Counted from the first letter of the stretch, positions 15,391 through 24,046 are shown. The stretch: DNA of 64,000 bases from Planctomycetaceae bacterium (GCA_011525745.1 WYBU01000100.1:1-64000); one strand, 5' to 3'. The notes: generated by a model not told the origin, from the letters alone. A program made the numbers and translations.

Positions 15391-16563
15391 TCAGTCGGAC
15401 ATGGCCGTATGCTCGGGGGCAGTAGTTGTTTCGCCCTGGGTTGCGCTGCCGGGGTATTCCGGGAGCAAGGCGAGAAAGTCCGGCGAGGCATGAAGGAACT
15501 CGGCGCGCAGGTAGTCGATGCACAAGGGCTTGAGCACAGGGATTTCGCAGGCGAGTATCACGAGCAACGAAATCAACAGCAATAGCGCAAAAAACACGCC
15601 TTCAAATAGTTCGTAGATGATTGCCGTAGCGACGAGCGCCAGGCACAGCGCCATCCCGGCACAAAGGCAGGTGAGGATCTTCCGGCGGCGTCGGTTGTGC
15701 CGGCGACAGAGCCACGTGCCGATGACGGCCTGACGACGCACGACCGGGGCGACGACAAAATAGATGATGAAACCCGGCCAGAACAGCAACCAATACCACG
15801 CCGGCGCATGCCAGTGATAGGTCTTGCGTAGATAGCGGAGGTCGGTCGTGGACCCACAGTGCACGCACGCGCGCGGCAGCTCCGCCCGTGTCGGCGTCAC
15901 CAACATCTCACCTCGCCGGTGGATCGGAATACCCGGGGGCAACGCCGCGCGACGGACCCACGCGGGCACCGCTGCGCCGCATTCGGGACAGATATTGCTG
16001 ACGTTCCCGGTGAGGTCGTACTCGCAGTTGCGGCAAAGATGAGGATGGAGTGCCGTGGCTACGTGTACCTCTCGCGTGCCTAAGAATCCCGCGCGCACGC
16101 CGCACTTGCGCAGCGCGCTGACGGTCTGCCCGTTAGCGCCCAGCAGGACGATGAAACCGAAGTAAGGAATGAACGCCAACAGCAAGCTGATGACCGCGGT
16201 TGCGACATTGATTCGACAGGCGCGTAAGAGGCCGTAGGCCATGACGGCCGCGACTACATTGATCAGCGCGTACGAAACACCTGCCGCCGCGTATGCGTCG
16301 GGCGGCAGGACACCAAATGGCATCATCAGAATGAAGCCGTTTACGGCCAGAAGGCCGACGACGACCAGGAACCATCTCTGCCAGCGCAGAACCACGTACA
16401 CGTCGAATGCGCCCCATGCTTGATCCTCGTGCGCGCCCGAACGCCTCAGTGCCGCTCCGCAGCGCGGGCACGGCGACAAGGCATCGCTGACGTCGCGGTA
16501 CTCGGCGTCGCATCCGGTGCAGCGCAACCGCAATGCAGACTCGGCTATTGGCTCTTCGTTCAT
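15391..16563 (-). CDS. Membrane protein with two zinc ribbons
   Basis: A 390-residue membrane protein of unknown function. It has three Cys-rich segments: RCTGCDAEY...CPRCGA (residues about 14-38), CRNCEYDLTGNVSNICPECGA (about 176-196), a pattern frequent in planctomycete membrane proteins, and ACVHCGS (about 230). Hydrophobic helices occur at about 63-85, 90-115 and 118-145, and in the C-terminal half (YWLLFWPGFIIYFVVAPVV, ILTCLCAGMALCLALVATAII, FFALLLLISLLVILACEI). It stands next to tRNA-Ser with no operon partner. Confidence 0.8.
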   Translation of the reverse strand: MNEEPIAESALRLRCTGCDAEYRDVSDALSPCPRCGAALRRSGAHEDQAWGAFDVYVVLRWQRWFLVVVGLLAVNGFILMMPFGVLPPDAYAAAGVSYALINVVAAVMAYGLLRACRINVATAVISLLLAFIPYFGFIVLLGANGQTVSALRKCGVRAGFLGTREVHVATALHPHLCRNCEYDLTGNVSNICPECGAAVPAWVRRAALPPGIPIHRRGEMLVTPTRAELPRACVHCGSTTDLRYLRKTYHWHAPAWYWLLFWPGFIIYFVVAPVVRRQAVIGTWLCRRHNRRRRKILTCLCAGMALCLALVATAIIYELFEGVFFALLLLISLLVILACEIPVLKPLCIDYLRAEFLHASPDFLALLPEYPGSATQGETTTAPEHTAMSD

Positions 16564-16983
16564 CCGGCACCGTTACATCACGCAATTGACAGCGTCGCCC
16601 GGTCGCCCTAAAGTATCGCCGCTGGATGCGAACGTGGGCCAGCGCCCTGGGGCGACCTGCGTTCGCAGGGTCCACGCATGATATGGGGTTGGCGGCGCGG
16701 TTTGCCGGTCGCCAGGAGGCTCCCCGCTAGCGGCCGGGAGCTTCAGCCTCGCGTGGACCGAAGGCCGCATCCCATCCTTTGACGGGCACGCCGCCGAGAA
16801 AAATCGGCGGTGGTCGCTGCGAGGTTGTCGCTGCGGTTTTTCGTACATAAGGTTTTTAAGGAACGGAAGTTGCGCAAACGCGACGGACGCAATGCGCGCC
16901 GCCGCTGTACAACCCGTAATGCCCCCCGTTCATTCGGCGGGTTACGGCTTCGATGGGCCAAGAGCCCGTGATTCGCAAATCGC
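16564..16983. other. Non-coding stretch with strong hairpins
   Basis: No gene is supported in these 420 nt. Visible structure includes GACCTGC-gttc-GCAGGGTC (about 16659-16673), a CTCCCcgctagcGGCCGGGAG segment (about 16722-16741) and GCCGCCGA-gaaaaa-TCGGCGG (about 16790-16811). A T-run follows near 16839-16844. It could hold an unannotated structured RNA, but no known RNA family was recognised. Confidence 0.35.
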
Positions 16984-17054
16984 TACCCGGTGGTGTAACG
17001 GTAGCACAGAAGATTTTGGTTCTTCTAGTCCTGGTTCGAATCCAGGCCGGGTAA
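16984..17054 (+). tRNA. tRNA-Gln (TTG)
   Basis: A 71-nt tRNA. The acceptor TACCCGG pairs with CCGGGTA with discriminator A, the D-arm is GTGTAACGGTAGCAC, the anticodon stem GAAGA/TCTTC encloses TTTTGGT with anticodon TTG, and the T-arm is CCTGG-TTCGAAT-CCAGG. CCA is not encoded. It ends 24 nt before the next gene. Confidence 0.95.
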
Positions 17055-17078
17055 TGAAACGAGGTTCGCCGAAGCGTC

Positions 17079-18113
17079 ATGACGACCCCGAGCACTTCAG
17101 CATCGACCGCACGAGAGGTGATCGCCGTCATCCTGGCGGCGGGGCGCTCGACGCGCATGAAGACGTCGCTGCCCAAGGTGCTGCACGAGGTGTGCGGGCG
17201 GCCGATGCTGGCGTATGTGCTCGACGCCTGCCGCGGCGCGGGCATCCGTCGAGTGTGCGTCGTCGTCGGCTACGGCAAGGACGCCGTGATCGAGGCCTTT
17301 GCCGCCGACGGCGATATCACGTGGGTCGAACAGGCCGAGCAGAAGGGCACGGGGCACGCGGTCCGGATGTGCGAACCGGCGCTGCGCGACTTCGCCGGGG
17401 ACGTAGTGATCATCGCGGGCGACATGCCGCTGATTCATGCCGAGACGTTGAACACGCTGCTGGCGACGCATCGGCGCGGCGGTGCGGCGATGACGCTGGC
17501 GACGACGATGCTGGACGTTTCGGTGGAATACGGCCGCATCGTGCGCGACGAAGCGGGACGGCTGCGGGGCATCATCGAGTATCGCGACTGCACGGCGGAA
17601 CAGCGGAACATCCAGGAGATGAATCCCAGCTACTACTGCTTCGACTCGCGGCGGCTGTTCTCGACGCTGGCGCGGATCGACAACCGCAACGCCAAGGGCG
17701 AGTTCTATCTGACCGACGCGGTGGCGCTGCTGATCGGCGCGGGAGAGCGGGTCGAGGCGGTCGCGGCGGTTCCGGCGGAGGACGCGGTGGGGGTCAACTC
17801 GCGGCGCGACCTGGCGACGATCAACGACCTGATGCGCCGCCGCATCCTCAACCGCTGGATGGATGACGGCGTGACGATCGTCGACCCGGCCACCACGTGG
17901 ATCGATTCCGGCGCGGTGCTGGGCGATGACACCATCATCGAGCCGTTCTGTTACATCGGACATGACGCGGTGATCGGCCGCGGCGCGCGGATCGGACCGT
18001 TCGCCCTTGTGCCGAATGGCGCGCGAGTGGCCGACGGTGGACGTTTCGAGCCGAACGGCGAGACGGCGATACCGGCCGCGCTGCGCGGCCGATTGCAGGG
18101 AGCCGAGCGATGA
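17079..18113 (+). CDS. glmU: GlmU-like UDP-N-acetylglucosamine pyrophosphorylase (uridylyltransferase only)
   Basis: A 344-residue nucleotidyltransferase that makes UDP-GlcNAc from GlcNAc-1-phosphate and UTP. It has the motif AVILAAGRSTRMKTSLPKVLHEVCGRPM, QAEQKGTGHAVRM, AGDMPLI, EYGRIVRDE and FYLTDAV, all typical of the GlmU N-domain. Only a few left-handed beta-helix turns remain at the C-terminus (TTWIDSGAVLGDDTIIEPFCYIGHDAVIGRGARIGP), and the acetyltransferase active site of full-length GlmU (about 456 residues) is missing. The acetylation step must be done by another protein. The stop overlaps the prs start (ATGA). Confidence 0.88.
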   Translation: MTTPSTSASTAREVIAVILAAGRSTRMKTSLPKVLHEVCGRPMLAYVLDACRGAGIRRVCVVVGYGKDAVIEAFAADGDITWVEQAEQKGTGHAVRMCEPALRDFAGDVVIIAGDMPLIHAETLNTLLATHRRGGAAMTLATTMLDVSVEYGRIVRDEAGRLRGIIEYRDCTAEQRNIQEMNPSYYCFDSRRLFSTLARIDNRNAKGEFYLTDAVALLIGAGERVEAVAAVPAEDAVGVNSRRDLATINDLMRRRILNRWMDDGVTIVDPATTWIDSGAVLGDDTIIEPFCYIGHDAVIGRGARIGPFALVPNGARVADGGRFEPNGETAIPAALRGRLQGAER

Positions 18114-19069
18114 ACGAGCTGGCGAATCAGATCAAGCTGTTCAGCGGCCGCAGCAATCCGCAGTTGGCCAAGCGGATCTGCGATTATCTCGACATTCCGC
18201 TGGGGCGTACGACGTGCGAGACGTTTCCGGACGGCGAGCTGTTCGTCAAGCTCCAGGACGACGTGCGCGGGCAGGACGTGTTCATCATGCAGTCGACCTG
18301 CAATCCGGTGAACGAGAACCTGGTCGAGCTGCTGGTGTTCATCGACTGCGTGCGGCGGGCCTCGGCGCGGCGCATCACGGCGGTGCTTCCTTATTTCGGC
18401 TACGCGCGGCAGGACCGCAAAGACGAAGGCCGCACGCCGATCACGGCCAAGCTGGTGAGCAATCTGATTACCTGCGCGGGGGCCAACCGCGTGCTGGCGA
18501 TGGACCTGCACGCCGCGCAGATCCAGGGCTTTTTCGACATTCCCATGGATCATCTGCTGGCCGAGCCGGTGTTCACCAGGCATTTCCGCCAGGTGTACGA
18601 AAAACCGCCGGTGTTCGTCAGTCCGGACGTGGGCAATATCAAGCGCGTGCGGATGTACGCGCAGCGGATGGGCGGCGAGCTGGCCATCATCGACAAGCGG
18701 CGCGTGAGCGGGTCGCACGCACAGGTGGAAAACGTCATCGGCGAGGTCGAGGGGCGCGACGTGCTGATGATCGACGACATGATCGCCACGGCCGGCACGG
18801 TGTGCGAAGCGGCCAAGATCGTCAAGCGGGCCGGCGCGCGGCGGATCGGCGTGGCGGCGACGCACGCGGTATTGTGCGGGCCGGCGTTCGAGCGGCTGGA
18901 GGAAGCGGGGATCGACGAGCTGACGGTGACGGACACGATTCCGATCACGGACGAGGCGCGGCGGCGGTTGCCGATGATGCGCGTGCTGTCGGTGTCGGAA
19001 CTGCTGGGCGAAGCGATCCGGCGGATTCACCGCAACGAATCGGTGAGCAGTTTGTTCTTGAAATCGTGA
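18110..19069 (+). CDS. prs: Ribose-phosphate pyrophosphokinase
   Basis: A 319-residue enzyme making PRPP from ribose-5-phosphate and ATP, feeding purine, pyrimidine, histidine and NAD synthesis. Key blocks are FSGRSNPQLAKRI, FPDGELFVKLQDDVRGQDVFIMQ, YFGYARQDRKDEGRTPITAKLVSN, the VLAMDLHAAQIQGFFDIPMDHL ATP/Mg site and the PRPP loop VLMIDDMIATAGT. The length matches class I PRS. Its ATG overlaps the glmU stop by 4 nt, and rplY begins 13 nt after its end, so the three genes form an operon. Confidence 0.97.
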   Translation: MNELANQIKLFSGRSNPQLAKRICDYLDIPLGRTTCETFPDGELFVKLQDDVRGQDVFIMQSTCNPVNENLVELLVFIDCVRRASARRITAVLPYFGYARQDRKDEGRTPITAKLVSNLITCAGANRVLAMDLHAAQIQGFFDIPMDHLLAEPVFTRHFRQVYEKPPVFVSPDVGNIKRVRMYAQRMGGELAIIDKRRVSGSHAQVENVIGEVEGRDVLMIDDMIATAGTVCEAAKIVKRAGARRIGVAATHAVLCGPAFERLEEAGIDELTVTDTIPITDEARRRLPMMRVLSVSELLGEAIRRIHRNESVSSLFLKS

Positions 19070-19081
19070 GGTTCATGAGCG

Positions 19082-19726
19082 ATGAAAGTCGAAACAGTCA
19101 AGGCGGAAAAACGCGACGTGATCGGCACGCGAGCGGTTCGGCGGCTGCGCCAGTCGGGACAGATTCCGGGCGTGATCTACGGGCACGGTCTGCCGGCGGC
19201 CAACGTGTCGCTGGAGCGCCACGCGGTGGAGGCGCTGCTGGCGCACGGCACGCACGTGGTGAACTTGGAAATGGCCGGCGGCAACCAATCGTGTCTGCTG
19301 AAGGACGTGCAGTTCGATCATCTGGGCGCGACGCCGGTGCACGTCGACCTTGCGCGGGTCGATCTGGAGGAGCGCGTGCAGGTCAAGGTGCCGCTCGAGC
19401 TGAAGGGCCATGCGCGCGGCCTCGGCGAAGGCGGGGCGCTGGTGCAGAACCTGATCGACATCGAGATCGAGTGCCGGGCCGTGGACATTCCCGACGCGAT
19501 TCGCGTGAACATCAGCGATCTGGGCGTCAACTCGGCGCTGCATGTGCGCGATGTTGCGTTGCCCGAAGGCATTACGGCGCGCCAGGATCCCGAAACGATC
19601 GTCGTCGCCTGCCGCGAAGTGACGCAGCCGGTTGCTGCGCCGGCGGTGGCCGCGCCGACGGAAACCGCGACGGAGCCGGAAGTGATCGCCAAGGGCAAGG
19701 TGGAGAAGGAGGAGGGTGAGGATTAA
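19082..19726 (+). CDS. rplY: 50S ribosomal protein L25 (Ctc family)
   Basis: A 214-residue long-form L25/Ctc that binds 5S rRNA. The N-terminal L25 domain shows AEKRDVIGTRAVRRLRQSGQIPGVIYGHG and LLKDVQFDHLGATPVHVDLARVD. The beta C-terminal domain (about 95-185) shows PLELKGHARGLGEGGALVQNLIDIEIECRA and RVNISDLGVNSALHVRDV. A Pro/Ala/Glu-rich tail ends EKEEGED. The prs-rplY-pth order is the classical arrangement; pth follows after 245 nt of repeats. Confidence 0.95.
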   Translation: MKVETVKAEKRDVIGTRAVRRLRQSGQIPGVIYGHGLPAANVSLERHAVEALLAHGTHVVNLEMAGGNQSCLLKDVQFDHLGATPVHVDLARVDLEERVQVKVPLELKGHARGLGEGGALVQNLIDIEIECRAVDIPDAIRVNISDLGVNSALHVRDVALPEGITARQDPETIVVACREVTQPVAAPAVAAPTETATEPEVIAKGKVEKEEGED

Positions 19727-19794
19727 CTGGTTTGGCCTGCACCGCAGACCCTACGGTGCGAGCGCCGTGGCATCATCCGAGCCGCAAGCGCCAG

Positions 19795-19925
19795 CGCTGC
19801 GGTCCACGGGCTGCAAGCCCGCGCCACGCGGAAACGAGACGCGCACGTGAGTAAGCGTTATCCGCTTCGAGCCGCCGCAGAATTGCAGCGCAACACAGCC
19901 GAGGGCGGCTGTGCTACCGAGGCGC
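19795..19925. repeat. C and B palindromes between rplY and pth
   Basis: This stretch holds a C-type CACGGGCtgcaaGCCCGCG palindrome (about 19803-19825) and a B-type CACAGCCGAGGGCGGCTGTG (19894-19913). They separate rplY from pth, which are usually adjacent. Confidence 0.7.
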
Positions 19926-19971
19926 TCGAGCGAGTGCGAGGCGGGCCAGAGCGGGACGTGCGTGAACAGCC

Positions 19972-20538
19972 ATGAAGCTGATCGTGGGACTTGGCAATCC
20001 CGGTCCGGAATATGCCGAGACGCGGCATAACGTCGGATATCGCGTGGTCGAGGCGCTGCACGGCCGCTGGGGCTTCGACGGGTGGAAGGCGAAGTTTCAC
20101 GGCTGGCTGTCGGAGGGGACGCACGGCGGACAGCGCGTGGCGCTGCTGCGGCCGACAACGTACATGAACGTCAGCGGCAAGTCGGTCGTCGCGGCAGGTC
20201 GGTTCTACAAGTGCGAGCGGACCGACCTGCTGGTGATCAGCGACGACCTGGACTTGGAGCTGGGCACGCTGCGGATCCGGCAACGCGGTTCGTCCGGCGG
20301 ACAGCGCGGGATGGAGGACATCATCCGCTGTGTCGGCTCGCAGGAGTTTGCACGGCTGCGCATCGGCATCGGCCGGCCGGCGCGCGGCGACGCAGCGGCG
20401 TTCGTCCTCGAGCGGTTTCATCCCTCGGAGCGCGACGCGGCGGCCGAAGTGATTGTGCGGGCGGCCGAGGCGGCGGAGTGCTGGCTGGTCGAGGGTCCGA
20501 CGGCTGCGATGAATCGCTATAACCGGCGCGCGGAGTGA
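19972..20538 (+). CDS. pth: Peptidyl-tRNA hydrolase
   Basis: A 188-residue enzyme that cleaves peptidyl-tRNA released during abortive translation. Motifs are IVGLGNPGPEYAETRHNVGY with the catalytic His in RHNVG, LLRPTTYMNVSGKSV with the substrate-binding Asn, and DDLDLELGTLRIRQRGSSGGQRGMEDIIRCVGSQEFARLRIGIGRP. The length is typical. It lies downstream of prs and rplY and upstream of rpsF. Confidence 0.96.
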   Translation: MKLIVGLGNPGPEYAETRHNVGYRVVEALHGRWGFDGWKAKFHGWLSEGTHGGQRVALLRPTTYMNVSGKSVVAAGRFYKCERTDLLVISDDLDLELGTLRIRQRGSSGGQRGMEDIIRCVGSQEFARLRIGIGRPARGDAAAFVLERFHPSERDAAAEVIVRAAEAAECWLVEGPTAAMNRYNRRAE

Positions 20539-20565
20539 ACTGAGGCAGGTTTGTCCGGAATCGTA

Positions 20566-20600
20566 TCAACGTGACCCCGCCGCGACGCGGTGGGACACCC
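20566..20600 (+). repeat. REP-A palindrome copy 6
   Basis: The element reads caacGTGACCCCGCCGCGACGCGG followed by TGGGACACCC. It lies between pth and rpsF, within what is otherwise a translation operon. Confidence 0.75.
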
Positions 20601-20631
20601 GGCCGAAACGGCAATGGGAGCGAATGTAGTC

Positions 20632-21114
20632 ATGAAGTATGAAGCGATGTTCTTGATGGATCCGAATACGGCGTCGAACTGGGATACGGCCGAGACCGAA
20701 ATCCGGCGTCTGCTGGGGCGTGCTTCGGCGACGGTTCTGGGTCTGAAACGATGGGACGAGCGGAAGCTGGCCTACGAGATCAAGCGACGCAAGCGCGGCG
20801 TCTATGCGCTGGCGTTCTTCGACGCGCCGGGCGACAAGGTCTCAAGCCTGGAGCTGGACGCCAGGCTCAGTGAGCACGTGCTGCGGCTGCTGGTGTTGCG
20901 TCACGAGCGGCTGACGCAGGAGGATGTCGACAAGGCACTGGCGATGGCGCCGCCGCCGCGGTCGCCGGAGCGTCATGGCGACTCGGGCATGGGCGGGCGA
21001 GGCGGATTCCGCGGGCGCGAGCGGATCGAGGCGGCGCCCGAGGAAGCGGCTGTGGCTGAGGCAGTCGATGCGGGCGACGAGGGCGAGGCCGAACCCGGCG
21101 AGAAACCGGAGTGA
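20632..21114 (+). CDS. rpsF: 30S ribosomal protein S6
   Basis: A 160-residue S6 with the canonical start KYEAMFLMDPN, the KRWDERKLAYEIKRRKRGVYALAFF strand and RLSEHVLRLLVLRHE. The core ends near residue 95, followed by a disordered acidic/Gly/Arg extension (PEEAAVAEAVDAGDEGEAEPGEKPE). The ATG at 20632 is preferred (GGGAG at 20616-20620); an ATG at 20614 is the alternative. It begins the rpsF-ssb-rpsR operon. Confidence 0.93.
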   Translation: MKYEAMFLMDPNTASNWDTAETEIRRLLGRASATVLGLKRWDERKLAYEIKRRKRGVYALAFFDAPGDKVSSLELDARLSEHVLRLLVLRHERLTQEDVDKALAMAPPPRSPERHGDSGMGGRGGFRGRERIEAAPEEAAVAEAVDAGDEGEAEPGEKPE

Positions 21115-21164
21115 CAGCGTCGTGAAGATCCGTCGGGGGAGAATTCAAACTACGAGGAACTCTC

Positions 21165-21620
21165 ATGGCGAATTTCAACAAGGTCATCCTGCTGGGGAAC
21201 CTCACGCGCGATCCGCAACTGAGCTATCTGCCGAGCAATCTGCCGGTGATTGAGTTCGGGATGGCGATCAACCGGCGATGGCGAGGGCAGGACGGCCAGA
21301 TGAAGGAAGAAGTGTGCTTCGTCGACTGCCGCTGCTACGGGCGCAGCGCCGAGACAATCAACCAGTATGTCAAGAAAGGCAATCCACTGCTGGTGGAGGG
21401 GCATCTGCGCTACGATGCGTGGGAATCGAAAGATGGTCAGAAGCGAAGCCGGCTGTGGGTGATTGTTGACCAATTTCAATTTATTGGCGGCCGGCGGGAC
21501 GACGGTGCGACTCCGACAGGTCCGCCGCCGGCCCCGCAAGTCGAACGCAACAACGCATACGCACAGCCGCCGCCGCCGCATGAGGAGGTTGCTCCGGGTG
21601 GCGAGCACGTGCCGTTTTGA
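21165..21620 (+). CDS. ssb: Single-stranded DNA-binding protein
   Basis: A 151-residue OB-fold SSB for replication and repair. It opens MANFNKVILLGNLTRDPQLSYLPSN and continues FGMAINRRWRGQDGQMKEEVCFVDCRCYGRSAETINQYVKKGNPLLVEGHLRYDAWESKDGQKRSRLWVIVDQFQFIGGR. A Pro/Gln-rich linker follows, and the acidic-hydrophobic tip ends GGEHVPF, consistent with the partner-binding tail. Position between S6 and S18 is classical. Confidence 0.96.
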   Translation: MANFNKVILLGNLTRDPQLSYLPSNLPVIEFGMAINRRWRGQDGQMKEEVCFVDCRCYGRSAETINQYVKKGNPLLVEGHLRYDAWESKDGQKRSRLWVIVDQFQFIGGRRDDGATPTGPPPAPQVERNNAYAQPPPPHEEVAPGGEHVPF

Positions 21621-21702
21621 TGGATTGTGGCTCGAGGGAACGATTGAGAACAGTCGCGCGAGGGGCCGAGCGGCCGTTCGCGGCATAAAGGTCAATTGAG
21701 GT

Positions 21703-21960
21703 ATGGCGATGGAATCTGTGAAGACAGCACCCCGGAAGAAAACGGCCGCCAAGCGGTGGCAACAGCAGGTTTGCCGGTTCTGCCGGGACAAGACTGAAGC
21801 GGTGGATTACAAGGACCTGGCGTCGCTGCACAAACTGGTAACGGCGCAGGGCAAGATGTTGTCGCGGAAGCGCAGCGGCTGTTGCGCCAAACATCAGCGT
21901 AGCGCACGACGGGCGCTGAAGCGGGCCAGGTTCATCGGGCTGATGCCGTTTGTGGCGTGA
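21703..21960 (+). CDS. rpsR: 30S ribosomal protein S18
   Basis: An 85-residue S18. It has the Cys-containing form VCRFCRDKTEAVDYKDLASLHKLVTAQGKMLSRKRSGCCAKHQRSARRALKRARFIGLMPFVA, so the zinc-type C-x2-C and C-C-x2-H residues are present. ATG starts at 21703 and 21709 are equally possible. It closes the rpsF-ssb-rpsR set. rplI, often next, is absent. Confidence 0.95.
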   Translation: MAMESVKTAPRKKTAAKRWQQQVCRFCRDKTEAVDYKDLASLHKLVTAQGKMLSRKRSGCCAKHQRSARRALKRARFIGLMPFVA

Positions 21961-21961
21961 T

Positions 21962-22168
21962 TCAAAACGCCGCTTTGACGATCGTGCCGAACAGGTCGAC
22001 TCCGGAACGGATCACGGTGGCCGTGCCGCGAACGCCGGCAGCGCCCACGGTGGTCAGGCCGTCTCCTACGATGTCGGCGGCCCGGGTGACGCATGAGAGT
22101 CCGGGCACGAAGACGGCGGAGGAAAGCAGCACCGCCCATTTCAGCCATAGAGTCCGGCGAGGGATCAT
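21962..22168 (-). CDS. Small exported protein, unknown function
   Basis: A 68-residue protein with a signal peptide (IPRRTLWLKWAVLLSSAVFVPGLSC, with processing possible near VTRA-AD) and a short mature part of small residues (IVGDGLTTVGAAGVRGTATVIRSGVDLFGTIVKAAF). The stop abuts the end of rpsR on the opposite strand. Its composition (a signal followed by a small Gly/Val/Ala peptide) looks like a real small secreted or membrane-associated peptide. A non-coding frame cannot be excluded. Confidence 0.5.
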   Translation of the reverse strand: MIPRRTLWLKWAVLLSSAVFVPGLSCVTRAADIVGDGLTTVGAAGVRGTATVIRSGVDLFGTIVKAAF

Positions 22169-22501
22169 TCAAGGACTCCTAGAATGGGAGCGCGGACGGA
22201 GAACACAACGAGACGTGTCTGAAGCCATGCCGCGCCGCCGGTATCTTGGGCGTGTTGGCGGCCCATGTCAATGAAAAAGGTTGGCGATGCCAATTTCAGT
22301 CCGATAAAAGCGGAGTAGCTGTTCTCAAACAGCTTTCGCCGCTACTCACGCACACGTGATTGAGAAATCTGTGTTCCTGGCGAACCATCGGCCGGCAAGC
22401 CGTGACTGGTTTTTGGCACAGCCTCATCGTTCCGGGCAACCTCACGGTCGTGTTTCGATCATGTGCATTTACCGTGAGTTTGCCAAGGCCGCCGACGTTG
22501 A
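22169..22501. other. Intergenic region with an extended hairpin
   Basis: No gene is seen. At 22313-22347, GAGTAG...CTACTC encloses CTGTT-ctca-AACAG, a two-tier hairpin without a T-run. It lies downstream of the 57-residue membrane-protein gene (22502-22675, minus), so it could end that operon's transcript. Confidence 0.4.
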
Positions 22502-22675
22502 TCAGGTGTCGCCCGGCACCGGGATGACGCCGCCCAGCATGACGCTGGTCTTATAGAGTACGTAGATCAGGGCCAGGAGCACAAACGCGGTACCGATGAC
22601 AAGCAGGACTCCGAAGATGTCAAAGTCCGCTTTGCCGCGCGATGTGACCATGCCGCCGGTTGGAAGTTGTGCCAT
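22502..22675 (-). CDS. 57-residue single-span membrane protein
   Basis: A short frame reading from ATG (22675) to TGA: MAQLPTGGMVTSRGKADF, then a single hydrophobic helix (DIFGVLLVIGTAFVLLALIYVLY), then a short tail (KTSVMLGGVIPVPGDT). It begins 6 nt after the stop of the coiled-coil gene on the same strand, so the two form an operon. The helix and tight spacing support that it is real. It may be a partner of the coiled-coil membrane protein. No family recognised. Confidence 0.6.
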   Translation of the reverse strand: MAQLPTGGMVTSRGKADFDIFGVLLVIGTAFVLLALIYVLYKTSVMLGGVIPVPGDT

Positions 22676-22681
22676 GATGAA

Positions 22682-23587
22682 TCAGCCTTTGTTTCCCATG
22701 CTGGCGTCATCGCGAACGGGGTCGCCCACCCGGATGCGTTCCTGATCGTTCGTGCGGACAATAATTCCGGCCGAGCGGTTGGTCTCGACCTTGTTGATTT
22801 CGAGTGTCGCAACATAGCGAGGCTCGCCGCCCTCGATCGGTCGAAAAACCATGAACGTCATGCCGCGCGTCACTCCGTCGGCCGCGCCCACGCTGATTTC
22901 CGCCAAGTTGCCCTGAACATCGGTAATGGCGCCGCGAATCGGACTGATGGCCGGTACGCCGACCGGAATGGCCGATGGAACACCGGCCTGCACGGTGGCG
23001 GCGGCGTCGGGCACCTGAATGGCCGGACCGCGGGACATCTGCTCCAGGCGCTGCTCGAGCGAGGTAAGCTGCTCGAGATACGCCTTGTTCTGCTGATGGG
23101 CCATGGCCAGGCTGACCGTTAGCTCCTTGGTGCGGTCGTTGAGGTCGATGTTCCGCCGTTCCAGCTCGTTATTTCGCTTGGTGAGTTGACGGGCGAAATC
23201 CTGTTCGCGGACAAGCTGAGACTGAGTGATGGCCAGCGTGTGCTCGACCCCCTTGAGGGTTCCGGCCAGCGACGTGAGCTGGTTTTGAAGCAGGGCGCCC
23301 TGGTTGGTGAGCTGGTCGATGCTGGCCTTGGCGTCGCCGAGCTGGTTCATGAGTTCGGCGACTTCGGCCGAGAGCTGGTTGATGCGGGCCAGATCCTGCT
23401 CGTGGGTGAGCTTCATCTGGGCCTTGACGATCTTGGCGTCGGCCGCGGCACTGACGCCGGTGGCGCGCCATTCGTAGGCGACTTTCTTCCAGTTCTCCAT
23501 GCGGGCGACGAATGAGATCGTCATGACCGAGAACGCGATGGAGAATACGGTCAGTAGAACGACAAACACCTTGGTTACGACGCTCAC
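22682..23587 (-). CDS. Coiled-coil membrane-anchored protein with C-terminal beta domain
   Basis: A 301-residue protein. It has an N-terminal signal-anchor (KVFVVLLTVFSIAFSVMTISFVA), a long coiled coil at about residues 55-185 (LARINQLSAEVAELMNQLGDAKASIDQLTNQ and onward) and a beta-rich C-terminal domain (about 210-300: GAITDVQGNLAEISVGAADGVTRGMTFMVFRP...RVGDPVRDD). The last domain resembles a segment of the neighbouring PQQ-propeller protein (VVGESTSVNVGSVHGLSRGDVLDVVRP...GDWVRADV). It probably spans the periplasm. Function unknown; the two divergent genes may work together. Confidence 0.8.
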   Translation of the reverse strand: MSVVTKVFVVLLTVFSIAFSVMTISFVARMENWKKVAYEWRATGVSAAADAKIVKAQMKLTHEQDLARINQLSAEVAELMNQLGDAKASIDQLTNQGALLQNQLTSLAGTLKGVEHTLAITQSQLVREQDFARQLTKRNNELERRNIDLNDRTKELTVSLAMAHQQNKAYLEQLTSLEQRLEQMSRGPAIQVPDAAATVQAGVPSAIPVGVPAISPIRGAITDVQGNLAEISVGAADGVTRGMTFMVFRPIEGGEPRYVATLEINKVETNRSAGIIVRTNDQERIRVGDPVRDDASMGNKG

Positions 23588-24046
23588 GGAAGTTCTCCTG
23601 GACGTACGGCGACGGCATTATGGTCCGACGGCGTCGCGTCGGTAAGTTCCCTGCATCGCCCGTCGAAGGCCGCACCACACTGGATGACGGCCGCATGCGG
23701 TGGGGTTAATGGTGAACCGCAGGCCTGTATGCGGCAATACGCCGCCTCTCACTCGCTCAAGGATTCTGGCTGATCGCGAGGGGATTTGCAAGGGGGAAAA
23801 ATGGGGAGTTTCACCATGAGGGGAAGGGGACAGGAAACGGGAAGCCGGGCGAGCGACGAAGGGCCGGCGGGACGGTTAGCCCCACACTCGACCATGTAGT
23901 CCACCTCGTCCACAAGGTCCATGCGGGCCGTTGCCCCGGCCGCGTCGGGCCGCCACCCTTGACCTTTTCGCCGCGGGGCAGTAGTGGTAATGGCTGCTGG
24001 GGGAGATGGCCCGCCTTGTTTCGGCCCCACGCTACGGAGTTGTCCC
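23588..24046. other. Divergent promoter region with repeat remnants
   Basis: These 459 nt separate the divergently read coiled-coil and propeller genes and should hold both promoters, though none is convincing. Purine-rich sequence (23790-23860) and a gtccacctcgtccacaagg segment resembling part of family F are seen. No gene is supported. Confidence 0.35.
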
